DNA of 64,000 nucleotides from Rubrivivax rivuli (GTDB lineage Bacteria > Pseudomonadota > Gammaproteobacteria > Burkholderiales > Burkholderiaceae_C): contig NZ_SACR01000001.1 in assembly GCF_004016505.1 (NCBI RefSeq), forward strand, positions 496,001-560,000, given 5' to 3'. Positions 52,360 to 60,878 of this stretch are shown piece after piece (positions within the stretch are counted from its first letter, which is position 1; each line of letters opens with the position of its first letter). The notes beneath the pieces are model-generated. The model searched no databases and had not been told where the DNA came from. It was given only the letters and a program-made list of their open reading frames with translations. The position numbers and the translations under genes were made by a program.

Positions 52360-53259
52360 TCAGCCACGCACCTGCAGCTTGCGACGGGTCGCGAAGGCGC
52401 CCATCAGCGCCAGACCGGCCAGCGCCAGCGAGCCGGGCTCGGGCACGCCGTTCGGACGCGACGTGACGCCCATGACCTTCATCGCGTCGCCCGTCGAGCC
52501 CAGGTTGGTGCCGCCGAACGAGCTGTTGTAGGCGCTGATCAGCCAGTAGCTCGACGAAACGCCACCGCCGTTGATGTTGAAGACACGGTCGGGGCTGTAG
52601 CCGCTGGTGCCATCCACCGTAGAGATCAGCGACCAACCGCCGGTCAGGAGGCCGTCGGCGGTCTTGCCGGCGATGCTGGCTTGCGTGCTCGTGCAACCCA
52701 CGCAGGCCAGAACCTGGAAATCGCCGTCCGGGTTGGCCCAGCCCATGGTCACCGTGCGCAGCACTTGCGCGCTGGTGAACGAAAGCAGCAGCATGTCGGT
52801 GCTGCCGTCGTTGCTGTCCATGGCGTGGTTGCCGTTGGTGCTGGTGGCTGCGCTGCCACCTTCGGCTGCGTTGCCGACACCCAGGCCGAAGCCGTCAGAG
52901 GTGGGGGTGGGCGTCTGGCCGCCGTGCAGCACGATGGTGGAGGTGGCGAAGGTGTTGGTGGCGGTGCCGCCGACGTTGGTGTTGCCCGCCGCCAGCGAGG
53001 TGTTGGCACGCGTGTTGGCGGCGCTGAAGGCGGTGATGGCCAGGTTGAACGGCGGGGCATTGGACGACTGGTCCGTGCAGTTCCAGGTGTTGCCGGTGGA
53101 CGTGCCGAGCGCGCCGCCAACCGCCGTGGTGTTGCCGCTGCAGCCACCCGGGTTGGCGTTGTCCAGGAAGCTCCACGTTCTGGTTTGTGCACTGACGGCG
53201 CCGGCGGTGGCCAAGCCCAGAGCGAGCACAGCCGTGCGTGCAAGGGTGGTGGTGAACAT
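52360..53259 (-). CDS. PEP-CTERM sorting-domain protein
   Basis: 299 residues from ATG at 53259, preceded by GAGGAAA. Signal peptide FTTTLARTAVLALGLATAGA, cut near VSAQ. Mature part is low in charge, Ser/Thr/Asn/Gly-rich, with two conserved Cys pairs (GGCSG, WNCTD; ACVGC). The C-terminus is a textbook PEP-CTERM: VPEPGSLALAGLALMGAF, then ATRRKLQ. Such proteins are cut and sorted by exosortase (EpsH/Xrt) to the outer surface or EPS matrix. No exosortase gene is in the window, but the neighbouring PrsT gene supports an active system elsewhere. Confidence 0.92.
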   Translation of the reverse strand: MFTTTLARTAVLALGLATAGAVSAQTRTWSFLDNANPGGCSGNTTAVGGALGTSTGNTWNCTDQSSNAPPFNLAITAFSAANTRANTSLAAGNTNVGGTATNTFATSTIVLHGGQTPTPTSDGFGLGVGNAAEGGSAATSTNGNHAMDSNDGSTDMLLLSFTSAQVLRTVTMGWANPDGDFQVLACVGCTSTQASIAGKTADGLLTGGWSLISTVDGTSGYSPDRVFNINGGGVSSSYWLISAYNSSFGGTNLGSTGDAMKVMGVTSRPNGVPEPGSLALAGLALMGAFATRRKLQVRG

Positions 53260-53428
53260 TTCGGGTTTCCTCAAAAAACGCGCTTCAGAAAAATCTTCGA
53301 AGGCTGCGCTGGAGTTGGAGCAATCAGCGGGCCAGAAGCAAAAACATCAACGCTGACAAGAGTTTGCTGGAATTGGTGCAGGTGCCATCGCAGTAAGCGT
53401 AAGTAAATCCGACACCTGGCGGCACCGC

Positions 53429-56260
53429 TCACCTCAGGGTTGCCAACAAGGCTTCGGCTTCGGCGCGCTGGCGGAAGCCGGCCGGGGCCTTCAGGGCCGC
53501 CGTGAGTTCTTCACGCGCTTCTGCCTTCCGCCCCTGGCTGGCGAGCACGCTGCCGAGGAAGAAGCGGGTGTCTGCATTGCTCGGGTCTCGCAGCCGCGCG
53601 TCGCGCAGCAGCTGCAGGGCGCGGTCGGCCTGCCCGGCGCGGAAGGCTGCCCAGCCCGCCGTGCCGATGACGTGCGGCGCGTCGGGCGCCATCGCCAAGG
53701 CTTGCTCGGCCACTTTCTGGGCGCCAGGGTCCTTCTGCATGAGCATGACGTTGGCGAGGTTGTTGAGCGTGTCGGCGTTGACCGCCTGCAGCTTGACCAG
53801 TGATTCGTAGCTGCGGCGGGCGCCCGCCATGTTGCCGGCGTTGAGCTGGGTGTCGGCCAGGGCTCGCCAGACGACGGCGTCGCGGGGCCGGGTGGCCAGC
53901 CATTGTTCGGCCAGCCGCATGGCGCCGGCGGGGTCGCGCTGCGCCTGCACCACGAAGAGCCGCATCAGGCTGTCGGTGGACTTGTCCAGCTCGTGCGCCT
54001 TGCGGTAGGCCTGCACGCCGGCATCCAGCTGCTTGCGCGCCAGCGCCACGTCTCCCAGCAGCGCGTGGCCCAGGCCGGCCTTGGGCATGAGGGCGATGAC
54101 GCGCTTGGCCCGTTGCTCGGCCTGCGCCAGCTCGCCCAGGCGCGTGTCGACGCTGGCGCGCAGGCTCAGGGCCGGCACGTAGTCAGGGCGCTCGGTCAGC
54201 GCCTTGTCGAGGGTGTAGGCGGCGCCCTTCGTGTCTGCCGCCTGGTTCTGCAGCACGGCGATCTGGGTCAGCTGGGGCGCGTTGAAGCTGGCCGTGGTGG
54301 CCGCGCGGGTGAGGTGCCCCCGCGCCGCGGTGACGTCGCCATTGGCGATGCTGACGCGGCCCAGGGCGATCAAGGTCTGCACCGAATCCGGCGCCCGGTT
54401 CTGGGCGCGCTTGACCGCCTCTTTCGCCGCAGCCGCCTGGCCGTTGCGCAGGTGGAAGTCCACCAGCGCCAATGCGGGCGCAGAGTTGTCGGGGCCGGCG
54501 TGTTCGTCGGCCTTGCTCAGCCAGCGTTGCGCGTCGGCCAGTTGCCGGTTGCGCTCGGCCAGCTGCGCCACGGCCAGCAGCGTCTCGATGTTCTTGTCGT
54601 CCTTGGCGATCGCAGCGTTCAGCCTCGTCGCCGCCGCCTGCAGGTTGTTGGCGTCCATGTCCAGCCGCGCCAGGCTGACCTGTGCCGTGGTGAAGCCTGG
54701 ATCTGCCGCCGCCGCCGCCTCGAAAGCCGTGCGGGCGCCAGCCACGTCGCCCTTGAGACGCCTGGCTGCGCCGAGCAGGTTCAGCACGCCCGGGTTCTTG
54801 GGGTGGGCCTTGTCCACGGCCTCTGCCACCCGTACCGCGTTGTTTCCCTGGCCCGACTGCACGTAGAGCGATGCCAAGGCGTAGCCTGCCTGGAGTTGCT
54901 TGGGGTCCTTGGCGAACGCAGCCTCCAGTTCCTTGATGGCCTCGCCGAAGCGAGCACTGCCCACCAGGCTCAGCCCCAACGCGGTCCGCACCATGGGCTG
55001 GTCGCTGATCTTCAGCGCCTCTTGTGCGATGGCGGTGGCCCGGGAGTGCCGGCCCACCGACATGTGGGCCGAGGCCAGCAGCATCATGGCCTGGGTGTCG
55101 CCCGGATTGGCGCGGATGTAGAGGTCCAGGGTCTCGATCGCGCGGTCGATGTTCTTTTCGCTGAGGTAGATGTTGGCCAGCACCTTGGAGGCCGCATGGC
55201 CCGGCGAGTTGCGCAGCAGGCCCTCCAGGTAGGGCTTGGCCTTCTCGCGCTGGCCCAGGCTGTAGTGCGCCAGACCGCCGAGCATCTGGGTTTGCGGCCG
55301 GTAGCGCAGGAACCCCAGCGGTATCGGGTCGAGCATGGCGGTCAGCTCGTTGAGCGCCGCGCGGCTGTCTTCCCTCCTGCCCTGTCGCTCAGCGAGCAGG
55401 GCGCGCAGGTAGATGCCGCGGGGGTCGCGGGGCGCGGCCTTCTTGATCTCGGCGATGTCGCGGCCGGCGTCCTCGATGCGGTTGAGGTCCATGTAGACCC
55501 CGGCGCGTGCAACCAGGGCGCCGACGTGCGTGGGCTCGATCTGCAGGGCCTTGTCGTAACTGCCCAGCGCGGCGTTCAGCTGGGGCACGACATGCAGGGC
55601 CTCGCCCCGGACGAAGTGCGCTTCGGCCAGCGTGGGCGCCATGGCGATGGCCTTGTCGGCAGCGGCCAGCGCCTCTTTCAGCTGGCGCGCCCGGATGCGA
55701 AGCGGCACTTCGGCCACCCAGCTCGCCGAGTCCAGCGGCTCGAGGGCACGGGCGTCCTCGATGGCCTTGATCGCGACCTTGGAATCCGCCATCTCGCCGG
55801 CCGCGCCAGCGCGCAGCAGCAGCAGGTCGAACTGCGTGCGTTTGGGCAGGCCTTCGAGCGCAAAGCGTGAACCATTGATCACTTCTTCGGGCTTGCCCTG
55901 CGCGATCACCGCGCGCGCCAGGGGCGTCACCACCTCGGCGCGGCTCACGCCCAGGCGCAGGGCCTCGGCCAGCGCCACCTCGGCGGCGCCGACCTCGTTG
56001 TTCTCCAGCAGGGCCTTGCCCAGCAGAACCTGTGCGGACAGGTTCTTGTTGTCCGCCTTCAGCACGTTCTTCAGCTGCACGATGGCGCCGGGGTAGTCCT
56101 TGTTCTCGAAGCGCCTCAGGGCGTCTTCGTAGAACTGGGAGGCCTTGGCGCCGGAGGCCCCGGCAGGGCCGGCAGCCGCCAGCGCCCCCATCGCCAAGGC
56201 GAGGGCGAGCAGGGGGGTTCGCCAGCCCACGGGGCTGCGCAGCGAGAGTTTCGTTTTCAT
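53429..56260 (-). CDS. prsT: PEP-CTERM system TPR-repeat protein PrsT
   Basis: 943 residues from ATG at 56260 (MKTKLSLRSPVGW). Signal peptide (LLALALAMGALAAAGPAGA), then nearly whole-length TPR repeats, for example ASQFYEDALRRFENKDYPGA, AEAHFVRGEALHVVPQLNAA and VQTLIALGRVSIANGDVTAA, typical of PrsT (XrtA/PEP-CTERM system). PrsT is part of the exosortase-linked EPS export/sorting machinery; its exact job is unknown. It lies 170 bases from the PEP-CTERM gene, same strand. The rest of the locus (xrtA, prsK, prsR, eps genes) is not in view. Confidence 0.88.
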   Translation of the reverse strand: MKTKLSLRSPVGWRTPLLALALAMGALAAAGPAGASGAKASQFYEDALRRFENKDYPGAIVQLKNVLKADNKNLSAQVLLGKALLENNEVGAAEVALAEALRLGVSRAEVVTPLARAVIAQGKPEEVINGSRFALEGLPKRTQFDLLLLRAGAAGEMADSKVAIKAIEDARALEPLDSASWVAEVPLRIRARQLKEALAAADKAIAMAPTLAEAHFVRGEALHVVPQLNAALGSYDKALQIEPTHVGALVARAGVYMDLNRIEDAGRDIAEIKKAAPRDPRGIYLRALLAERQGRREDSRAALNELTAMLDPIPLGFLRYRPQTQMLGGLAHYSLGQREKAKPYLEGLLRNSPGHAASKVLANIYLSEKNIDRAIETLDLYIRANPGDTQAMMLLASAHMSVGRHSRATAIAQEALKISDQPMVRTALGLSLVGSARFGEAIKELEAAFAKDPKQLQAGYALASLYVQSGQGNNAVRVAEAVDKAHPKNPGVLNLLGAARRLKGDVAGARTAFEAAAAADPGFTTAQVSLARLDMDANNLQAAATRLNAAIAKDDKNIETLLAVAQLAERNRQLADAQRWLSKADEHAGPDNSAPALALVDFHLRNGQAAAAKEAVKRAQNRAPDSVQTLIALGRVSIANGDVTAARGHLTRAATTASFNAPQLTQIAVLQNQAADTKGAAYTLDKALTERPDYVPALSLRASVDTRLGELAQAEQRAKRVIALMPKAGLGHALLGDVALARKQLDAGVQAYRKAHELDKSTDSLMRLFVVQAQRDPAGAMRLAEQWLATRPRDAVVWRALADTQLNAGNMAGARRSYESLVKLQAVNADTLNNLANVMLMQKDPGAQKVAEQALAMAPDAPHVIGTAGWAAFRAGQADRALQLLRDARLRDPSNADTRFFLGSVLASQGRKAEAREELTAALKAPAGFRQRAEAEALLATLR

Positions 56261-56454
56261 CGTCCCGCATCGTAAAAGATGCTTGCGCGGTTTCTCTCGG
56301 GCGCCGCCACCGCCGGCGGCCCGCGTGTGCAGTTGTAGCGTGAGCTTCCCCGCACGTTGCCTGTGGTGGCCCTGCAGCGCAAACTGACGCATTCACGCCG
56401 ACAATCGCGGCTCTTGGCGGGGCGGAGCCCCACCGCTTTCTGAAAGCCCACTTC

Positions 56455-58029
56455 ATGAAGCCCACCCTTCTTGCCCTCCTCGTCGCTGGCGCCCTGCAGC
56501 TGGCCGGCCCCGCCCAAGCCGCCCCCAGCCTCCCCAGCACCAACGTCGCCTGGCAGGCCGCCGCGGCCGATGCCGACATCGAGCGCGCCTTTGCCCAGGC
56601 CCGCGCCGCCAAGAAGCCCGTGCTGCTGTACTGGGGTGCCACCTGGTGCCCGCCCTGCAACCAGCTCAAGGCCACGCTCTTCAACCGCGCGGAGTTCGCG
56701 GCGCTGTCGAAGAACTTCGTTGCCGTGCACGTGGACGGCGACCGCCCCGGCGCGCAGAAGCTCAGCCGGCGTTTCAAGGTCAGCGGCTACCCCACCACGG
56801 TGCTGTTCACGCCCGAAGGCCAGGAAATCACCCGCCTGCCCGGTGAGGTGGACGCCGCGCAGATGCTGCAGGTGCTGCAACTCGGCCTGAACGGCGGCCG
56901 CCCCGTGAAGGCCGTGCTGGCCGACGCGCTGGCTGCCAAGCCCTTGAGCGCCGGCGACTGGAAGCTGCTGGCCTACTACTCGTGGGAAACCGATGAGGCC
57001 CAGGTCGTGCCCAAGGCCGAGCTTCCCGCGCTGCTGACGCGCCTGGCCGTGGCCAGCCCCGCCGCCGGTGCCGGCACCGAGAGCGAGATCACCACCCGCC
57101 TGTGGCTGAAGGCCCTGGCCGCCAGCGACGACGGCCAGGGCGTGAAACCCGACGCCAGCCTGCGCGAGCGCGTGCGCCGCGTGCTGGCCGACCCGGCGCA
57201 ATCGCGCGAGCACATCGACGCCATCGCCGGCGGCGCCGTGGACATCGTGCGCACGCTCGAAGCCGAGGGCAGCGCGGGCCGCGCGCCCCTGGTGGCCGCT
57301 TTCGACGCGGCGCTGCAGCGCCTGCAGGCCGATGCCACGCTGTCGCGCAGCAACCGCATGGACGCGCTCTACGCCCGCATCCAGCTCGCGCGCATCGACA
57401 TGCCCAAGGACACCGTGCAGCCCAAGCTGCCCGAGCCGCTGCTGAAGGACGTGCGCGAGTTCGTCGCCCGCGCCGACCGCGAGATCACCGACGGCTACGA
57501 GCGCCAGGCCGTCATCACCTACGCCGGCAGCGCCCTGGGCCTGGCCGGGCTGTGGGCCGAGAGCGAGACGCTGCTGAAGGCCAACCTGGCCAAGAGCCAC
57601 TCGCCCTACTACCTGATGAGCCAGCTGGGCAGCAACGCGCGCAAGCAGGGCAGGAACGACGAGGCGCTGAACTGGTATGCGCAGGCCTTCGACAAGAGCG
57701 AAGGCCCGGCCACACGCCTGCAGTGGGGGGCCACCTACCTGATGGCGCTGGTGGACCTGGCGCCGCAGGACGCCGCCCGCATCGAGAAGACCACCGCCCA
57801 GCTGCTGGCCGAAGCCGCCAAGGATGAAGGCGCCTTCGAGGGCCGCAGTGCGCGCTCGTTGCAGCGCATCAGCGCCAAGCTGGTGGCCTGGAACGGCGAT
57901 GGCAAGCAGGCGGCCGCGATGAAGCGCCTGCAGGGCCAGCTCAGCGGCGTGTGCGCCAAGGTCGACACCGCTGAGGGCCAGCGCGCCACCTGCCAGGCCT
58001 TGCTGAAGCCGGCGGCGAAGAAGGCCTGA
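56455..58029 (+). CDS. Exported thioredoxin-fold protein with large helical C-terminus
   Basis: 524 residues. Signal peptide LLALLVAGALQLAGPAQA. Thioredoxin fold at about residues 30-145: LLYWGATWCPPCNQLKATLF with active site WCPPC, cis-Pro SGYPTTVLF. The Cys-Pro-Pro-Cys site is TlpA/DsbE-like, pointing to periplasmic thiol reduction or oxidation. The following 370 residues are helical, with repeat-like patterns (GSNARKQGRNDEALNWYAQA resembles a TPR) and a C-terminal Cys pair (GVCAKVD, ATCQAL) that could be a substrate or shuttle disulfide. Divergent from prsT; terminator downstream. Confidence 0.82.
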   Translation: MKPTLLALLVAGALQLAGPAQAAPSLPSTNVAWQAAAADADIERAFAQARAAKKPVLLYWGATWCPPCNQLKATLFNRAEFAALSKNFVAVHVDGDRPGAQKLSRRFKVSGYPTTVLFTPEGQEITRLPGEVDAAQMLQVLQLGLNGGRPVKAVLADALAAKPLSAGDWKLLAYYSWETDEAQVVPKAELPALLTRLAVASPAAGAGTESEITTRLWLKALAASDDGQGVKPDASLRERVRRVLADPAQSREHIDAIAGGAVDIVRTLEAEGSAGRAPLVAAFDAALQRLQADATLSRSNRMDALYARIQLARIDMPKDTVQPKLPEPLLKDVREFVARADREITDGYERQAVITYAGSALGLAGLWAESETLLKANLAKSHSPYYLMSQLGSNARKQGRNDEALNWYAQAFDKSEGPATRLQWGATYLMALVDLAPQDAARIEKTTAQLLAEAAKDEGAFEGRSARSLQRISAKLVAWNGDGKQAAAMKRLQGQLSGVCAKVDTAEGQRATCQALLKPAAKKA

Positions 58030-58055
58030 GCGCCAGCCCGCAGACTGTCCAGAAG

Positions 58056-58089
58056 AAAGCCGCCGCGGGCCCAGGCCCGGGCGGCTTTT
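58056..58089. terminator. Terminator between thioredoxin-fold and GST genes
   Basis: AAAGCCGCC pairs with GGCGGCTTT around a CGGGCC-rich inner stem, followed by TTTT on the + strand. The A-rich left flank also suits the converging GST gene. Confidence 0.75.
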
Positions 58090-58106
58090 CCCTGGTGCGG
58101 CAGGGT

Positions 58107-58718
58107 TTACTTCAGCAGGCCTTCGGCCTTCAGCGCCTCTTGCACGGCCGGGCGCGCGGCCACGCGGCCCATGTAGGCGCTCAGGTGGGCCAGCGGGGCG
58201 ATGTCCACGCCCACGTACTTGCCCCAGCCGGCCACGGTGAAGAGGTAGGCGTCGGCGGCGGTGAAGCTGTCGCCCATCAGCCAGGTCTTGCCGGCGAGCT
58301 GGCTGTCCACCCAGGCCAGCTTCTCGCCGAGCTTGGCGCGCGAGGCGGTCTTCGTGTCTTCGTGCGTGCCGGGCGTGAACAGCGGCGTGAAGCCCTTGTG
58401 CAGCTCGGTGCTGATGTAGTTCAGCCACTCCAGCACGCGGTAGCGCGCCATGGTGCCGGCCGGCGGCACCAGGCCGCTGGCCGGGGCCTGGTCGGCGATG
58501 TACTGCACGATGACCGGGCCTTCGCTCAAGCGCTGGCCGTCGTCGAGTTCCAGCAGGGGCACCTGGCCCTTGGGGTTGATGGTGAGGTAGTCGGTGCCGT
58601 CGGCCAGCTTCTTGGTCTTGGTGCTGGCCATCACCAGCTGGAAGGGCTGGCCGGTCTCGCGCAGCACGATGTGCGGGCTGAGCGAGCAGGCGCCGGGGCT
58701 GTAGTACAGCTTGGTCAT
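58107..58718 (-). CDS. Glutathione S-transferase, beta-class-like
   Basis: 203 residues from ATG at 58718. N-terminal thioredoxin-like domain MTKLYYSPGACSLSPHIVLR with Cys11 (the beta-class catalytic Cys region, A-C-S-L), GQVPLLELDDGQ with cis-Pro and LSEGPVIVQYIAD; the C-terminal helical domain contains TWLMGDSFTAADAYLFTVAG. Conjugates or reduces electrophilic compounds with glutathione in the cytoplasm; substrate unassigned. Divergent from the glutaredoxin-like gene (141 bases between starts). Confidence 0.93.
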   Translation of the reverse strand: MTKLYYSPGACSLSPHIVLRETGQPFQLVMASTKTKKLADGTDYLTINPKGQVPLLELDDGQRLSEGPVIVQYIADQAPASGLVPPAGTMARYRVLEWLNYISTELHKGFTPLFTPGTHEDTKTASRAKLGEKLAWVDSQLAGKTWLMGDSFTAADAYLFTVAGWGKYVGVDIAPLAHLSAYMGRVAARPAVQEALKAEGLLK

Positions 58719-58858
58719 GGGGTGTCTCCGCGAGGGGTGGTGGAACACCGGGGAGCATAGCCACGCCGTCCTGGGCCGGCATTGCATCGCGCTGAAGCCA
58801 TCGTTCGATGCGCCGCCATACTGGGGGCCCTTGTTGTCGCCGCCGCCCGAGACTGACC

Positions 58859-59224
58859 ATGCCCCGCGCCATCCTCGAAGAAGCCCGCCTGCATCCCGCC
58901 ATCCGTGAGGCGGTCGCACGCCTGAACGCCGACACCGTGCAGCAGGTGCAGGACGCCACCGCCCGCCACGCCGTGGTGGTGGTGGGCATGGCGCTCAACC
59001 CTTTCGTGCGCCAGGCACGCAAGGCGCTCGACGCCGCCGGCGTGGCCCACCACGACATCGACATCGGTGGCTACACCAGCCAGTGGCGCCGCCGCAATGC
59101 ATTGAAGATGTGGACGGGCTGGCCCACCTTCCCGATGGTTTTCGTGCGCGGGGTGTTGGTGGGCGGTGCGCAGGACCTGCAGGCCTTGATCGCCAGCGGT
59201 GAGCTGAAGCGCCTGCTCGGCTGA
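58859..59224 (+). CDS. Glutaredoxin-like protein lacking the active-site cysteine
   Basis: 121 residues from ATG at 58859. The thioredoxin/glutaredoxin fold is recognisable: ARHAVVVVGMALNPFVRQAR, where active monothiol Grx4 has CGFS at the same loop but this protein has LNPF, so the catalytic Cys is absent. The later cis-Pro/glutathione-binding region is preserved (KMWTGWPTFPMVFVRGVLVG), as is ELKRLL at the end. The protein has no cysteine in the core. It may bind glutathione or an Fe-S-carrying partner without redox chemistry. The start codon is chosen for its conserved position. Confidence 0.75.
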   Translation: MPRAILEEARLHPAIREAVARLNADTVQQVQDATARHAVVVVGMALNPFVRQARKALDAAGVAHHDIDIGGYTSQWRRRNALKMWTGWPTFPMVFVRGVLVGGAQDLQALIASGELKRLLG

Positions 59225-59348
59225 GCCGTCCGGCATCCGCGGGCCCGTCGCCGCCGCCCGCGCGGGCTTTGGGGGCGTTCGTCGCGGCAATCTGCCACTC
59301 GCCGCGCGGCGGCTGGGGCGGAGGTGAGGGCGCCGCAGAATGGGCGCC

Positions 59349-60878
59349 ATGAACACCCCCCCCACCTTCCCACGCCCGCGCCAGCGCGGCTGGGGCGGCG
59401 CGCTGCAAGCCGTGGCCGCTGCCGCCGGTCTGGCCGCACTGGCCGCCGCCACGGCCCCGCAGGCCCTGGCGGCCGAAGCCCGCCCCGGCCTCAAGCCCTG
59501 CCGCGTGCAGGGCGTCGTGCACGACGCGCAATGCGGCGTGCTGCGCCGCCCGCTCGACCCGGCGCAGCCGCAGGGCGTGCAGATCGAAGTGCACTACGCC
59601 GTGCTGCCGGCGCTGGCGCGCAACCGCCAGAGCGACCCGGTGTTCTTCTTCGCCGGCGGGCCGGGCCAGAGCGCCATCGCCCTGGGCGGCCAGATCAGCC
59701 GCCTGCTGGCGCGCCTGGGCAACCGGCGCGACGTGGTGCTGGTCGACCAGCGGGGCACCGGCAGCACCGCGCCGCTGTACTGCGACGAGGTCTCGGTCTT
59801 CGAACCCTTGGTGCAGGGCATGGACAACGAGCGCCAGGCTGCGCGCCTGCAGGCCTGCACCACCCAGCTGCAGAAGCTGCCGCATGGCAACCTGCGCCAC
59901 TACACCACCACCGTGGCGATGCAGGACGTGGACGCCGTGCGCCAGGCCCTGGGCGCGCCGCGGATCAACCTGGTGGGCGGTTCCTACGGCACCCGCGCGG
60001 TGCTGGAGTACATGCGCCAGTTCCCGAAGGCCGTGCGGCGCGCCGTCATCGACGGCGTGGCGCCGCCGGACATGGTGTTGCCGGCGGCCTTCAGCACCGA
60101 CAACCAGGCCGCGCTGGCGCAGGTGTTCAAGAGCTGCGAGGCCGACGCCGCCTGCCGCGCGCGCTACCCCCAGCTGCGTGAAGACTGGCAGAAGCTGCTG
60201 GCCTCCATGCCGCGCGAGATGACGGTGGCGCACCCGGTCCTCGGCCGCACCGAGAAGGCCACGCTCACGCGGGACGGGTTGCTGAACCTGGTGCGTGCGC
60301 CGATGTACGTGCCGGTGCTGGCTTCGGCGCTGCCCATGGCCATCGGCGAAGGCGCGGCCGGCCGGCTGGAGCCGCTGGTGGGCCTGGCCATCGCCTTCGC
60401 GGGGGGTGGCGGGCGCGCCATGCGCATGTCCGAAGGCATGCACTTCTCGGTGGTGTGCGCCGAAGACTATCCACGCCTGGCGCAGGCCACCGATGTGCCC
60501 GGCGCCGATTTCGGCAGCACCTTCGCGCAGCAGTACCAGCGGATCTGCGGCAGCTGGCCGCGCGGCGAGGTGCCGGCGGCCTTCTACACCGTGCCACCGG
60601 CGCAGGCCGCCACGCTGGTGCTCTCGGGCGGGGCCGACCCCGTGACGCCGCCGCGCCATGGCGAGCGTGTGACGAAGCTGCTCGGCGCCCAGGCGCGCCA
60701 CGTGGTGGTGAAGGAAGCCGGCCACGGCGTGATGGGCCTGGGCTGCATGCGCGACGTGCTCTTCCGCTTCATCAACGCCGAAAGCGATGCCGAAGCGCTG
60801 AAGGTCGACGCCAGCTGCGCCGAGAACATCCCCCGCCCGCCCGTTCACCTGCCGCCCGTGGCGGAGGCCGCGAAATGA
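59349..60878 (+). CDS. Exported alpha/beta hydrolase (TAP-like)
   Basis: 509 residues from ATG at 59349. Signal peptide within the first 45 residues (VAAAAGLAALAAATAPQALA). Alpha/beta hydrolase with C-terminal TAP-like domain: VFFFAGGPGQSAIALGG (oxyanion region), VVLVDQRGTGSTAPLYC, nucleophile LVGGSYGTRAVLEYM (Ser of GxSxG), and Asp/His in GGADPVTPPRHGE and AGHGVMGLGC. Similar to proline iminopeptidase and tripeptidyl aminopeptidase-type exported hydrolases. Its stop overlaps the ABC ATPase start (60875-60878), so it is co-translated with the ABC genes. Confidence 0.87.
   Translation: MNTPPTFPRPRQRGWGGALQAVAAAAGLAALAAATAPQALAAEARPGLKPCRVQGVVHDAQCGVLRRPLDPAQPQGVQIEVHYAVLPALARNRQSDPVFFFAGGPGQSAIALGGQISRLLARLGNRRDVVLVDQRGTGSTAPLYCDEVSVFEPLVQGMDNERQAARLQACTTQLQKLPHGNLRHYTTTVAMQDVDAVRQALGAPRINLVGGSYGTRAVLEYMRQFPKAVRRAVIDGVAPPDMVLPAAFSTDNQAALAQVFKSCEADAACRARYPQLREDWQKLLASMPREMTVAHPVLGRTEKATLTRDGLLNLVRAPMYVPVLASALPMAIGEGAAGRLEPLVGLAIAFAGGGGRAMRMSEGMHFSVVCAEDYPRLAQATDVPGADFGSTFAQQYQRICGSWPRGEVPAAFYTVPPAQAATLVLSGGADPVTPPRHGERVTKLLGAQARHVVVKEAGHGVMGLGCMRDVLFRFINAESDAEALKVDASCAENIPRPPVHLPPVAEAAK

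Noticed and set aside
56257-59064. 935-codon - strand frame across the thioredoxin-fold gene
   Set aside because: Antisense or out-of-frame to three genes with clear families; no signature of its own.
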